Under the pieces are notes generated by a model that was not told where the DNA came from, made no database searches, and was given only the letters and a program-made list of their open reading frames with translations. Shown one piece after another: positions 36,300-45,202 of a DNA stretch of 61,779 bases (positions are counted from its first letter, which is position 1; each line of letters begins with the position of its first letter). The stretch comes from Pseudomonas sp. (lineage in GTDB: Bacteria; Pseudomonadota; Gammaproteobacteria; Pseudomonadales; Pseudomonadaceae): positions 1-61,779 of the forward strand of contig JAKUTK010000026.1 of the NCBI GenBank assembly GCA_022448005.1. Reading direction: 5' to 3'. Both the position numbers and the translations under genes were made by a program.

Positions 36300-36328
36300 A
36301 ACCGAAGGTGGAGGTCCCACCTTCGGTT
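36300..36328. other. Strong perfect hairpin in gene-free stretch
   Basis: A perfect 12-bp stem (AACCGAAGGTGG 36300-36311 with CCACCTTCGGTT 36317-36328) closes a 5-base loop. On the minus strand it is followed by TTGCGATTTC and might act as the 3' end of a small RNA. The surrounding 36105-36558 contains no credible coding frame but has at least two other hairpins (CCCCCGC/..GGGG around 36415-36430 and the one at 36533-36550). Confidence 0.4.
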
Positions 36329-36532
36329 GGCACTCGCCGAGCCCGGTCCATGACGGAGGCACTCCCTGTACCCCTAGGTCGCTCCATCGAAGAGCGTCCC
36401 GACCCCTTGGCTCCCCCGCTGTAGGGGCTGATAGGTGATCCTCGGACGATTCACCCCAGTAACTAGCACTCCGCTTCCTGCGAAGGCTCAAATGAAGGCA
36501 TCCAGCCGCTGTAACCTCCCTATGCCGGTGCA

Positions 36533-36550
36533 GCCGCCCTGACGGGCGGC
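36533..36550 (-). terminator. Hairpin after the DUF1328 gene
   Basis: GCCGCCC-TGAC-GGGCGGC, a 7-bp GC stem 8 bases past the stop codon of the small membrane protein. There is no T-tract, so termination efficiency is doubtful. Confidence 0.4.
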
Positions 36551-36558
36551 GTTATGCA

Positions 36559-36729
36559 TCAGGCTCGTGGGCCGCGGCCCCGTCCGAAAATCAGCGAAGC
36601 GACAAACAACACCAGGAAAACCACAAACAGGATCTTGGCGATGCCCGTTGCAGTGCCCGCGATACCACCGAAGCCCAGTACTGCAGCGATGATGGCAATA
36701 ATCAGAAACGTGATAGCCCAACTCAGCAT
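36559..36729 (-). CDS. DUF1328 small membrane protein (YtjA family)
   Basis: A 56-residue protein with two hydrophobic helices: [20 protein letters not shown] and an [19 protein letters not shown] segment, separated by [12 protein letters not shown], ending RGRGPRA. This is the exact pattern of the DUF1328/YtjA family, common small inner-membrane proteins in proteobacteria whose function is not settled but which are often stress-induced. GAGGAG lies 8 bases before the ATG at 36729. The gene is too short for many automatic callers. It is followed by a GC hairpin and lies in a cluster of small genes on the minus strand. Confidence 0.85.
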   Translation of the reverse strand: MLSWAITFLIIAIIAAVLGFGGIAGTATGIAKILFVVFLVLFVASLIFGRGRGPRA

Positions 36730-36801
36730 GGTGTAACTCCTCTTCGGTTCAGAACATCCTCAGCGAGACCTATCGCTAACGATCGGCTCGCCGAGCTCCA
36801 A

Positions 36802-37038
36802 CTAGAAAACCCAACGTTGCTCAGACCGCACCTGCACATAATCAATCGTCTGCGGAGCAGGTCCGGTTTGCACAATCCCTACAGGTTGAGCGTCGTACAT
36901 ATGGATTCGTTCCGCTGACTCCTGCTGCGTTTGGCTGAGCGGCTCCGACATCGGATATTCGGCTCCAACGATCAGCGTGACCACAGCGGCGGTAAGGAAA
37001 CCTTTTCCAACCAGTAGGAAACGTGCTTGACGATTCAT
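36802..37038 (-). CDS. Small membrane-anchored or secreted protein, unknown
   Basis: A 78-residue product with an N-terminal hydrophobic helix (about 7-26, RFLLVGKGFLTAAVVTLIVGA) followed by a polar tail (SEPLSQTQQESAERIHMYDAQPVGIVQTGPAPQTIDYVQVRSEQRWVF). I do not recognise a family. The ATG at 37038 has AGGAG 7 bases upstream, which supports it as a real gene; an in-frame TTG lies two codons earlier. It sits between the DUF1328 and PA2169-like genes, all on the minus strand and all short, as in stress-response islands of pseudomonads. Confidence 0.6.
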   Translation of the reverse strand: MNRQARFLLVGKGFLTAAVVTLIVGAEYPMSEPLSQTQQESAERIHMYDAQPVGIVQTGPAPQTIDYVQVRSEQRWVF

Positions 37039-37219
37039 CCTCAACTCCTTCTAAGCATGCGGGGCATGTCTGTCTTAGTGGTTATGCTGCAGGGCTCGTG
37101 CCACTCCTGAGATTTACATTTATCCCTTTATATTCAACAACTTATGCAATCAAAATGTCGCTGCGCCAATTTATATTGCACGATGCGCTTGCGCCGCGCC
37201 GGGCGATTTGCACGACGGA

Positions 37220-37663
37220 CTAATCCCTGCTGTTGTTGTCACGGTGATTGAGGGTGTGAATACGCTCATGGCAGGCCCGGATTTTCGGCAGCTCGATGGC
37301 CAGCAATGCCTTCACATCAGGGTCCGCAGTTTTCAATGCATCTTCGAAGGCGGCCAGGATGCGCTCTTCGGTTTGGTCAAGCTGGTCGATATACACCGCG
37401 TCACTGTCGCCCAACCGTGCCTTGGTATCGGCGTACATTTCACGAAGCTTGCCAGCTGTAGTACCTCCCTGTGCGGGCTGTTCCTGATTGGCCGCAACCT
37501 TGACCGAGAGCGCCTGAATGATGTGCGTCTTTGCCTGAGCCATATCGCGGAATAGATGCTGCAGTTCGATATCTTTCACTTCTTCCAACGCATGCTGATA
37601 GAAATGCTGACCATCGCGGGTGATTTCGATGAGCTCGTTGAGGTGGGTGATGTCTTGGTTCAT
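37220..37663 (-). CDS. PA2169-family four-helix bundle protein (DUF2383)
   Basis: A 147-residue, largely helical cytosolic protein: helices about 5-30, 33-60, 70-100 and 105-140, with carboxylate/His pairs such as ELIEITRDGQHFYQHALEEVKDIELQHLFRDMAQAKTHIIQAL and ACHERIHTLNHRDNN. This matches the ferritin-like DUF2383/PA2169 family, associated with stress conditions. AGGAGG precedes the ATG at 37663 by 6 bases, which settles the start 24 codons inside the longest open frame. Whether the E/H residues bind metal is an inference. Confidence 0.85.
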   Translation of the reverse strand: MNQDITHLNELIEITRDGQHFYQHALEEVKDIELQHLFRDMAQAKTHIIQALSVKVAANQEQPAQGGTTAGKLREMYADTKARLGDSDAVYIDQLDQTEERILAAFEDALKTADPDVKALLAIELPKIRACHERIHTLNHRDNNSRD

Positions 37664-37966
37664 GGGGGCCTCCTGATGCAGATGCGATGCGCCTCGACTG
37701 CTGCCGATACGCGCGTTACCGCTAAACGACCGCAAGCCCCGTGCCAGCCATAAAAACGTCTGAAACCTTTTAAACTCAATGACTTGCGCTTCATCGTCGT
37801 TTCAGCGCTGATTGCAGCCTGCAGGAAAGACGTTCATGCACCGTGCAACTTGCATGGCTTTGCGTAGACTAACGCTGGCGCCGGGCGACCTGGCGGCGAT
37901 ACAGCACCGGGATTTCCCCCAAACGACTCGCCATACATTTACCGCTTTTGCCTGACTGGAGCATTC
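37664..37966. other. Divergent control region upstream of algB
   Basis: About 300 bases between the PA2169-like gene and algB without a recognisable gene. It must hold the promoters of both. I see no clear sigma-54 (TGGCAC-N5-TTGC) or AlgU (GAACTT-N16-TCTGA) element. Confidence 0.3.
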
Positions 37967-39313
37967 ATGGACCAAACGACCGACACCGGCGGCCGCATCC
38001 TTCTGGTGGACGACGAGGCAGCGATCCTGCGCACGTTCCGCTACTGCCTCGAGGATCGTGGTTATACGGTGGTCACGGCGGCCAGCGCGTCGCAGGCCGA
38101 AGCGATCCTGCAGCGACAGGTATTCGACCTGTGCTTTCTGGACCTGCGCCTGGGTGAAGACAACGGTCTTGATGTCCTGCAGCAGATGCGTGTGCTTGCG
38201 CCCTGGATGCGCGTAGTCATCGTGACCGCTCATTCGGCCGTGGACACCGCGGTGGACGCGATGCAGGCGGGCGCTGCGGATTACCTGGTCAAGCCATGTA
38301 GCCCGGAGCAGCTGCGCCTGTCGGCCGCCAAGCAGCTGGAAGTTCGTCAGATGGCAGCGCGTCTTGAGGCTTTGGAAGGCGAAGTGCAAAAACGCAGCGA
38401 TGCGCTGGGCTCGTACAGCCCGGCGATGATGAATGTGCTGGAAACGGCCCGTCAGGTGGCCGATACCGACGCGAACATCCTCATCCTTGGCGAGTCAGGC
38501 ACGGGCAAAGGCGAACTGTCGCGGGCGATTCACAACTGGAGCCGGCGCTCGAAGAAGGCCTTCATCACCATCAATTGCCCGTCTCTGTCGGCGGACTTGA
38601 TGGAAAGCGAGCTGTTCGGACACAACCGCGGTGCCTTTACCGGGGCGACCGAAAGCACCCTGGGGCGCGTCAATCAGGCTGACGGCGGCACATTGTTTCT
38701 CGATGAGATCGGCGACTTTCCTCTCGCCTTGCAGCCAAAGCTGCTGCGTTTCATCCAGGACAAAGAATACGAGCGCGTCGGTGACCCGGTCACGCGGCGG
38801 GCTGATGTGCGCATCCTTGCTGCCACCAACCTGAATCTGGAGGAGATGGTTCGCGAAGGTAAATTCCGCGAAGATCTGCTCTATCGCCTCAACGTCATTA
38901 CTCTGAACTTGCCGCCCATGCGCGAGCGGCCGGAAGACGTGCTGACCCTCGCCGAACGCTTCCTGGCATTCTTCGTGAAGAGCTATGGACGCCCGGCGCG
39001 CGGCTTCAGCGACGGCGCCATTGGCGCACTGAAAGCCTACCGCTGGCCTGGCAACGTGCGTGAATTGCGCAACGTGGTTGAGCGCGCCAGCATCATTTGC
39101 CCGCAGGACATGATCGAAGTCAGCCATCTCGGTCTGGCCGATCAGGCGGTCAGCAATGCTCCGCGCATCGGTGAGCCGCTCAGCCTGGAAGCGCTGGAAA
39201 AAGCGCACATTTCAGGCGTGTTGAGCACCAGCGATACCCTTGATCAAGCCGCCCGAATCCTTGGCATCGACGCCTCGACGCTCTATCGAAAACGCAAGCA
39301 ATACGGCCTATGA
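37967..39313 (+). CDS. algB: Sigma-54-type response regulator AlgB
   Basis: NtrC-class regulator of 448 residues, the length of AlgB. Receiver domain 8-125 with phosphoacceptor D59 (FLDLRLGEDNG) and D15-D16; central AAA+ domain (about 140-370) with Walker A GESGTGKGELSRA, the sigma-54-contacting GAFTGA, Walker B GGTLFLDEIGDF and the sensor RADVRILAATN; C-terminal Fis-type helix-turn-helix (TLDQAARILGIDASTLYRKRKQYGL). In P. aeruginosa AlgB controls alginate genes and, with KinB, virulence and light/quorum responses. The ATG follows CTGGAG at 6 bases. Its stop overlaps kinB (ATGA). Confidence 0.95.
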   Translation: MDQTTDTGGRILLVDDEAAILRTFRYCLEDRGYTVVTAASASQAEAILQRQVFDLCFLDLRLGEDNGLDVLQQMRVLAPWMRVVIVTAHSAVDTAVDAMQAGAADYLVKPCSPEQLRLSAAKQLEVRQMAARLEALEGEVQKRSDALGSYSPAMMNVLETARQVADTDANILILGESGTGKGELSRAIHNWSRRSKKAFITINCPSLSADLMESELFGHNRGAFTGATESTLGRVNQADGGTLFLDEIGDFPLALQPKLLRFIQDKEYERVGDPVTRRADVRILAATNLNLEEMVREGKFREDLLYRLNVITLNLPPMRERPEDVLTLAERFLAFFVKSYGRPARGFSDGAIGALKAYRWPGNVRELRNVVERASIICPQDMIEVSHLGLADQAVSNAPRIGEPLSLEALEKAHISGVLSTSDTLDQAARILGIDASTLYRKRKQYGL

Positions 39314-41097
39314 AAATTCAGATGAAGCTGAGGACCCGCCTCTTTCTCGGGTTCTCCGCATTGATGACCGTGGCCTTGCTTGGGCTGCTGCTGGCGCTGG
39401 TCAGCGTCGTGCAGATGGCCAAGAGTCAGGAGCACCTCATTCGCGATAACTTCGGTGTTATCGAGGTCAATCAGCAGCTGCGCCAGGCGCTCGGAAACCA
39501 GCTGCTGCTGCTGGTCCGGGAAGACCGCGACACCGAAGCCCTGGACGCTTCGCGCAAAGTGTTCCTGAGCGCCCTGGCGCGCGGCATGGCGGACGCCCCC
39601 GACGAGCAGGACCGCAAAGCTTATGAGGCCATCGGCGACGCTTACACCCGCTTTGCCGTGCAGCTGGAAACACCGTCCAATCTGAGCGCGACACTGCTTG
39701 AGGACAATCCTCTCAGCCAATCCTTCAACCGCGTTCGTGAGTTGATGGTCGACATGCAACAGGCCGCCTACAACCAGATTCGCGATACCGAGATTCGCAG
39801 TCGCGATCGAGCGCAGTTGCTCGCCGGGCTGCTGGGGTTGACCGGTATTGCCGTGCTGCTGATCGGGTTTGTGACCGCACACAGCTTTGCCCGGCGTTTC
39901 GGTGACCCGATCGAGCAACTGTCCAGCGTGGCCGACCAGATCGGCCGCGGCGACTTCAATATCAGCCTGCCCACCTCGCCTATCGCTGAGCTGTCATCGC
40001 TGATTCGTCGCTTCGGTCTGATGGCTCAGGCGCTGCATCAGTTCAAGCAAACCAATGTCGAAGCACTGGTCGATGGTCAGCAACGGCTGCAAGCGCTGCT
40101 CGACAGCATCGATGACGGCTTGCTGATCATTGACCGCCAGGGCCGCCTGGAACATGCGAACCCGGTCGCGCAACGCCAACTGGCTTGGGAGACAGAACAC
40201 CTCGGTTCGACGCTTGGCCAAGCCCTCGGCTATCCGGAGCTGGATGAGGCCGCTCAGCAAGTGTTGGCCGACACGCCGTTATCCGCCCCGCCGGAAGATC
40301 TGGTGATCGAGGCCGACGGCGAGCGCCGCCTGTTGTCATGGCGCATGAGCCCCGTGAACCATCACGACGGCCGCATCAGCGGTGCGGTGATGGTGCTGCA
40401 CGATGTGACTGACCAGCGCACCTTCGAGCGGGTACGCAACGAGTTCGTTCTGCGTGCCTCGCATGAACTGCGCACCCCGGTGACAGGCATGCAGATGGCC
40501 TTCAGCTTGCTGCGTGAACGAACGCATTACCCGGACAACAGCCGCGAAGCCGACCTGTTCACCACTGTGCATGAGGAGATGCAGCGCCTGGTCACATTGA
40601 TCAACGATCTGCTGAATTTCTCCCGCTACCAGAGCGGTCAGCAAAAGCTTGAGCGCGTGCCGTGCGACCCGGCGGCGCTTCTTGAGCAAGCACGGCAGCG
40701 CTTCCAGCCAAGCGCCGCGCAGAACGGCATTGAAATCAAGCTGGAACTGCAGACGCCACTGCCAAGCCTGCTGCTGGATCAACAGCAGATGGACCGGACC
40801 CTCGACAACCTGCTCAGCAATGCCCTGCGGCATACTCCGGACGGCGGCGAGATCCGCCTGTTGGCGCGGCATCACGGCGAACGGGTCATCCTCAGTGTCG
40901 AAGATAACGGCGAAGGCATTCCGTACAGTCAGCAGGCGCGCATATTCGAGCCGTTCGTGCAGATCGGTCGACGCCGTGGCGGCGCCGGACTGGGTCTTGC
41001 CTTATGCAAGGAAATCGCTCAGCTGCATGGTGGTCGTATCGGCGTGCATTCACGGATCGGCCACGGCACCATCTTCTACATCGCCCTGCCCATCTGA
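39310..41097 (+). CDS. kinB: Sensor histidine kinase/phosphatase KinB
   Basis: Cognate membrane sensor of AlgB, 595 residues, exactly the size of P. aeruginosa KinB. Two spans (about 10-35 and 170-192) bracket a helical periplasmic domain (36-169). HAMP, a PAS domain (about 250-370; LLDSIDDGLLIIDRQGRLEHANPVAQRQLAW), the H-box VLRASHELRTPVTGMQMAF and the ATPase motifs LLSNALRHTPDGG, SVEDNGEGIP and GGAGLGLALCKEI follow. It overlaps algB by four bases, so the pair is translationally coupled. In P. aeruginosa KinB acts mainly as a phosphatase on AlgB. Confidence 0.95.
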   Translation: MKIQMKLRTRLFLGFSALMTVALLGLLLALVSVVQMAKSQEHLIRDNFGVIEVNQQLRQALGNQLLLLVREDRDTEALDASRKVFLSALARGMADAPDEQDRKAYEAIGDAYTRFAVQLETPSNLSATLLEDNPLSQSFNRVRELMVDMQQAAYNQIRDTEIRSRDRAQLLAGLLGLTGIAVLLIGFVTAHSFARRFGDPIEQLSSVADQIGRGDFNISLPTSPIAELSSLIRRFGLMAQALHQFKQTNVEALVDGQQRLQALLDSIDDGLLIIDRQGRLEHANPVAQRQLAWETEHLGSTLGQALGYPELDEAAQQVLADTPLSAPPEDLVIEADGERRLLSWRMSPVNHHDGRISGAVMVLHDVTDQRTFERVRNEFVLRASHELRTPVTGMQMAFSLLRERTHYPDNSREADLFTTVHEEMQRLVTLINDLLNFSRYQSGQQKLERVPCDPAALLEQARQRFQPSAAQNGIEIKLELQTPLPSLLLDQQQMDRTLDNLLSNALRHTPDGGEIRLLARHHGERVILSVEDNGEGIPYSQQARIFEPFVQIGRRRGGAGLGLALCKEIAQLHGGRIGVHSRIGHGTIFYIALPI

Positions 41098-41132
41098 GCC
41101 TGGCAGGGCGGCAAGAATAAAAAGGAGCCACC

Positions 41133-41540
41133 ATGCCCAGCCTCAATCCGACCCAGGACCAGCTGAAACGCTTCGCCGAGCAGATGCCGGCCGGCGAGCC
41201 AATCCTCATGCTCAACCTGCTGCGTTTCAACGACCAAGCCGCTTACCCCACCGCGAGTGACCAGCAGCCGTGCTCCGGCAGAGAAGCCTATGCAGTCTAC
41301 AGCCGCACGGCTATCAAGAAGGTACGTGCTGCCGGAGGCGACGTGGAGATCATGGCCAACGCCCGCGTCGCGCTGATTGCGCCGGAGCACGAGCATTGGG
41401 ACGAGGTGCTGCTGGTGCGCTACCCCTCGCCTGAAGCCTTTCTCACCATGCTGGCGGACCCGGAATACCGCGCCGCCACGATCCACCGCACCGCAGCACT
41501 GGCCGACTCACGACTGATCGGCTGCAACCCTCGCAGTTGA
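41133..41540 (+). CDS. DUF1330 domain protein
   Basis: A 135-residue protein with a dimeric alpha+beta-barrel/DUF1330 look: MPAGEPILMLNLLRFNDQAAYPT near the start, YAVYSRTAIKKVRAAGGDVEIMANARVALIAPEHEHWDEVLLVRYPSPEAFLTMLADPEYRAATIHRTAALADSRLIGC towards the end. AAGGAG lies 6 bases before the ATG. It follows kinB by 35 bases on the same strand and converges (9-base gap) with the amidase gene. Enzymatic role is unknown; the fold is common to small monooxygenase-like and chlorite-dismutase-like proteins. Confidence 0.75.
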   Translation: MPSLNPTQDQLKRFAEQMPAGEPILMLNLLRFNDQAAYPTASDQQPCSGREAYAVYSRTAIKKVRAAGGDVEIMANARVALIAPEHEHWDEVLLVRYPSPEAFLTMLADPEYRAATIHRTAALADSRLIGCNPRS

Positions 41541-41549
41541 GCTGACGCC

Positions 41550-42326
41550 TCAGCGTGCCGCATTCAATACCGCGAGCAGCGCTGCGGTTTCTGCATCCGG
41601 CTCGCCATCGAAGCGTGCCGGGCGGTATTTCATCTGGAACGCCGCAACGACGTTGCGGGTTTCCAGATCCAGATAGCCGTGCACAGGCACCTTGTAGCCC
41701 TGCTCCGCCAATTGCGCTTGGAACCAGGCCATGTCTGGCAAAGCCGTCGCGAACAGGCTGCGCTGACGGGCTACGGCCTGGGCGTCCGGCCAGGGCACCA
41801 GGCCGGCGTCCGCCAGCCGCTTCCACGGAAACAGCGGGCCTGGATCGACCTTGCGCTGCGGGGCAATGTCGCTGTGCCCGATGATAGCGCCAGGCTGCAG
41901 ACCGTGACGCTGCATGATGTCCTTGAGCAGCACGATCAAAGCGTCGATCTGCTCATCAGAGTAGGGATACCAGAGCCGTCCGCTGGCGCTTTCGATATAA
42001 CCTCGATTCACCAGCTCGATACCGATGGAGCTGGAATTAAGCCAGGTGCGCCCGTTCCATTGGCTATCCCCGGCGTGCCAGGCGCGACGATCCTCATTGA
42101 CCAGACGGTAGATGGTCGCGGGCGCCTCGCCGATCAGATAGTGACTGCTGACACCGTCGCCCTTGAGAATTTCCAGCGAACGTTGCAGGTCACTTGAGGT
42201 GTAATGCAGCACGATGAACTGCGCGCGGCTGTCGTGTCCCAGCGAAGTATGCCGGGTATCGATACGCGGACCGCTGGCGCAGCCGGCAAGCAACAGGCCA
42301 AACAGGGCGAGGATCAAGGTTTTCAT
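41550..42326 (-). CDS. ampDh2: N-acetylmuramoyl-L-alanine amidase lipoprotein, AmpDh2-like
   Basis: Peptidoglycan amidase of 258 residues that cleaves the MurNAc-L-alanine bond, anchored as a lipoprotein. The signal ends in the lipobox LLAGC with lipidated C16. The Amidase_2 domain (about 28-170) has zinc ligands H41 (FIVLHYTSS), H151 (IIGHSDIAPQRKVDPGP) and D161. A C-terminal peptidoglycan-binding domain (about 190-250; GYLDLETRNVVAAFQMKYRPARFDGEPDAETAALL) follows. The start at 42326 has AGAGG 7 bases upstream. Its place next to kinB matches PAO1 ampDh2 (next to PA5484), which is the basis of the symbol. Confidence 0.85.
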   Translation of the reverse strand: MKTLILALFGLLLAGCASGPRIDTRHTSLGHDSRAQFIVLHYTSSDLQRSLEILKGDGVSSHYLIGEAPATIYRLVNEDRRAWHAGDSQWNGRTWLNSSSIGIELVNRGYIESASGRLWYPYSDEQIDALIVLLKDIMQRHGLQPGAIIGHSDIAPQRKVDPGPLFPWKRLADAGLVPWPDAQAVARQRSLFATALPDMAWFQAQLAEQGYKVPVHGYLDLETRNVVAAFQMKYRPARFDGEPDAETAALLAVLNAAR

Positions 42327-42470
42327 AGGGGACCTCTGGTCGACAGCGACGGACGCAGACTGAAACATCTGTCGGGCCGGGAGCGGCCCGTAGGGAAGCG
42401 CCGAAAGATCGGCGCCAGAGCAGGGGCCAAGATTATACCGGGGCGACCCTTGGGCTCCCAGCGCGCCCCG

Positions 42471-44327
42471 TCAGTCCGTTTCGATACGGTTGCGACCGGA
42501 ATCCTTGGCCCGGTAAAGAGCTTGGTCGGCGCGCTCGAACACCTGCTCGGCTCGATCGGCTGCAGCAAAGCTTGCGAGCCCACCCGACAGGGTTACCTGG
42601 ATGCGAGCGCCTTTGAAGTGGAAAGGACAGTTCTCGATACCGGTGCGCAGGTTGTCCAGCAACTTGAGCCCCGCCGTGGTAGGCGTCTCGGGCAGCAACA
42701 GTGCAAACTCTTCGCCGCCGAAGCGGGCAATGAAGTCAGTCTTGCGCAACCGCTTGCGCAGCTCATTGGCAATGATCTTCAACACCCGATCGCCAGCCAG
42801 ATGGCCGAAACTGTCGTTGATACGCTTGAAATGGTCCACGTCCAGGACCGCGAGCAGCAGCTGACCGCCGTAACGTTGATACCGCGCGACCTCAAGCTCC
42901 AGGCGCTCGTCCCAAGCGGCTCGGTTGGGCAAGGTGGTAAGCGGGTCCCGCAGGGCCTTCTGGCGCTGCTCTTCGAGGTGTTCGCGCATTCCCGTGGCTG
43001 CCTTTTCGAGGCTTGCCACGCGCTCAACCAGGGTGCCAAGGCGATCACTCAAGGTCTGTTCATGTTCACTTCGCTGACGCTGATACGCATCGACCGTCTC
43101 CAGCAAACCATCGAGCCGCAATTGAACAGTCTGCTTCAGGCTCGGCAGGTCCTTGGCGCCGAGCATGCTGTCTTGCAGGCCACCGACTTGCTGGCGCAGC
43201 TCTTCGTCAAGCGCCTGGGCGGTTTCCTTGCTCTGCACGTGCCCTTCGCGGGCCGCGCCGAGGCTGTCCTGCATGATGGCGAGCCGCTCGTTGAGCAAAC
43301 CAAGATAGCTTTCGAATTCACGCTGCCCCTGATCCGCCACCGCCAACATCAACTGAGCCAGGTCATCGAGCACCGGCACCAGCTCATACCAGTTCAGACC
43401 CTGCTGAATTCGCTCCCGCATGGCCTGCGCCTGCGCCTGCTGGTGTTCGGGAAGCCGCAAGTTCTCGAGCAGTCCGAGCAGTGTCGACTCGACACGCTCG
43501 GCGATAGCGCTATAGGCCTGCTCCGGCGAAGCCGGCAACCGATACGGGTCGGCCGGCTGATTCTCTGGCGTCGGCTCCAGCAACGTCACACCGGCTAGCA
43601 CATCGCTGTGCGGTTCCGCGATATCGATGGCAGCTTGCAGCGCTTGCGCCGCCTGCGTACTGGAATCCGGGCCGTCTGGCTGAGGCAGAGGCTCGGCTGT
43701 TTCCGGCGACCCAATGGGCGGCAGTCCTTGAAGAGACTCTGCCGGCTCAGCAGGAAACGCTGACGAATCACCGTTGGGTTTCGCTGTGATCTCATTGGCG
43801 CGCTCGCGCTGTCCGAACAACCGGCCTAGCAAGCCCACCGAAGCGGAGCCGCCTAGCGGCCGCTGTGCAGTCAGTGCCTGATTCTGCAAATCACCCAGCT
43901 CGCTCAATAGCGTGGGCAGCTCGCGCGATTGAGCGGCCCGCTCACCAAGCTGTCGTGAAAACTGCTTCAGTGGCTTGCGGATTTCACTGGGCAGCGGCAG
44001 CTCAAGCAGTTGCGAAGCCAGTCGATCAAGCGCCTCGGTCAACTGCTGGAGGCGCTCCTGATTACTGCGCTCGGTGTCGAGTACGGCGCGTTCGAGTCGC
44101 GGGACAAGGGCACCCAGACGATCATCCTGCACGTCGTCACGTAGCACGTCACGCAGCTCGCGCATGCAACGTTCGACGGCAGGATCTGCGCCGTCTACGG
44201 CAAAACTGCTGCGAACCAGGCTACGACGCAGCAGATCCAGTCGCGTATTCCAGCGCCCTTCAAGTTGCTCCTGTTGTTCCAACTGCTGCAGATATTTGTC
44301 TTTCCAGCGTTGCGCGTCGTCGCTCAT
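42471..44327 (-). CDS. dgcH: Cytosolic GGDEF diguanylate cyclase, DgcH-like
   Basis: A 618-residue soluble protein. The N-terminal part (1-440) is a long, mostly helical region without membrane spans and with a polar linker (about 175-265); the GGDEF domain begins DPLTTLPNRAAWDERL and has GGEEF (about 537-541) with an RKTD I-site five residues earlier, so it should be active and feedback-inhibited. The neighbourhood (ampDh2, EEP, dsbA, cytochrome c4) is that of PA5487 in PAO1, named DgcH in P. aeruginosa; the symbol rests on that synteny and on my memory of it. Start ATG shares one base with the upstream stop (TGATG). Confidence 0.8.
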   Translation of the reverse strand: MSDDAQRWKDKYLQQLEQQEQLEGRWNTRLDLLRRSLVRSSFAVDGADPAVERCMRELRDVLRDDVQDDRLGALVPRLERAVLDTERSNQERLQQLTEALDRLASQLLELPLPSEIRKPLKQFSRQLGERAAQSRELPTLLSELGDLQNQALTAQRPLGGSASVGLLGRLFGQRERANEITAKPNGDSSAFPAEPAESLQGLPPIGSPETAEPLPQPDGPDSSTQAAQALQAAIDIAEPHSDVLAGVTLLEPTPENQPADPYRLPASPEQAYSAIAERVESTLLGLLENLRLPEHQQAQAQAMRERIQQGLNWYELVPVLDDLAQLMLAVADQGQREFESYLGLLNERLAIMQDSLGAAREGHVQSKETAQALDEELRQQVGGLQDSMLGAKDLPSLKQTVQLRLDGLLETVDAYQRQRSEHEQTLSDRLGTLVERVASLEKAATGMREHLEEQRQKALRDPLTTLPNRAAWDERLELEVARYQRYGGQLLLAVLDVDHFKRINDSFGHLAGDRVLKIIANELRKRLRKTDFIARFGGEEFALLLPETPTTAGLKLLDNLRTGIENCPFHFKGARIQVTLSGGLASFAAADRAEQVFERADQALYRAKDSGRNRIETD

Positions 44328-45196
44328 CAGGTCCTATCCATAGGTACAGGCAATGCGTCAGCACCGTGCAGTGCGTCTGGCAAGCGGATTTCCACCGCTA
44401 CCGGCAAGTGGTCAGAAGTCGCCTGAGCCAGTACATCAACACGCTCAAGGGTCAGACTGGGACTCAGCAGGATGTGATCCAGGCAGCGTTGCGGACGCCA
44501 GCTGGGAAACGTCGCTTCGATTTGCGGCGCTTGCAGGCCAAGATCACGTAGCGGTGAGTGCTCCAGCAGGTCGCTGGCATGGGTGTTCATGTCGCCCATC
44601 AGAATCTGATGGCGGTAGCCGCCGATCAAGTCGCGGATATAGGCCAGCTGGCGAGTGCGCGCGCCGCCGCCTAAGGCCAGGTGCATCACCACGACAACCA
44701 GGGCGTCTTCACCCTGACCAAACCGAAGCAGAATCGCACCGCGTCCGGACGGTCCCGGCAATGGATGGTCTTCCAGCCCCTGCGGCTCCAGTCGACTCAG
44801 CACGCCATTACTGTGCTGAGCGAAGCGCCCCAGGTTACGGTTGAGCTGCTGGTACCAATAGGGAAAAGCGCCGAGTTGTGCAAGATGTTCGACTTGGTTG
44901 ACATACCCTGACCGCAGGCTGCCTCCGTCCGCTTCCTGCAGCGCCACAAGATCATAGTTGCTAAGCAATTCGCCGATGCGCTGCAGATTCCGCGCGCGCC
45001 CAGTGTGTGGCAACAGATGCTGCCAGCTGCGGGTGAGGTAATGATGATAACGCTCGGTGCTGATGCCGACCTGAATGTTGAAACTCAGCAGACGCAATCG
45101 GCCGTCGCAGGGCAGACCACTGGGATCCAGGCAAAGCGGATTGACTCGCGCCTGGCCCGGGCCGGCCAAGCGCGGTGAACTCCAGCGACGAAGCAT
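44327..45196 (-). CDS. Endonuclease/exonuclease/phosphatase family protein
   Basis: A 289-residue EEP-fold hydrolase. Conserved motifs: LRLLSFNIQ (core Asn), LVALQEADG (metal-binding Glu), HSNGVLSR, VVVVMHLALGGGARTRQLAYI (catalytic His), QILMGDMNTHASDL (metal-binding DMN) and the C-terminal SDHLPVAVEI with the SDH active-site pair. The substrate (nucleic acid, phosphoinositide-like lipid or other phosphodiester) cannot be told. There is no obvious signal peptide. It lies 6 bases after dsbA and its TGA overlaps the start of the GGDEF gene, so all three probably form one operon. Confidence 0.85.
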   Translation of the reverse strand: MLRRWSSPRLAGPGQARVNPLCLDPSGLPCDGRLRLLSFNIQVGISTERYHHYLTRSWQHLLPHTGRARNLQRIGELLSNYDLVALQEADGGSLRSGYVNQVEHLAQLGAFPYWYQQLNRNLGRFAQHSNGVLSRLEPQGLEDHPLPGPSGRGAILLRFGQGEDALVVVVMHLALGGGARTRQLAYIRDLIGGYRHQILMGDMNTHASDLLEHSPLRDLGLQAPQIEATFPSWRPQRCLDHILLSPSLTLERVDVLAQATSDHLPVAVEIRLPDALHGADALPVPMDRT

Positions 45197-45202
45197 CTGT
45201 GC

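Noticed and set aside
37664..37966. Sigma-54 or AlgU promoter before algB
   Set aside because: No TGGCAC-N5-TTGC or GAACTT-N16-TCTGA pattern found by reading.
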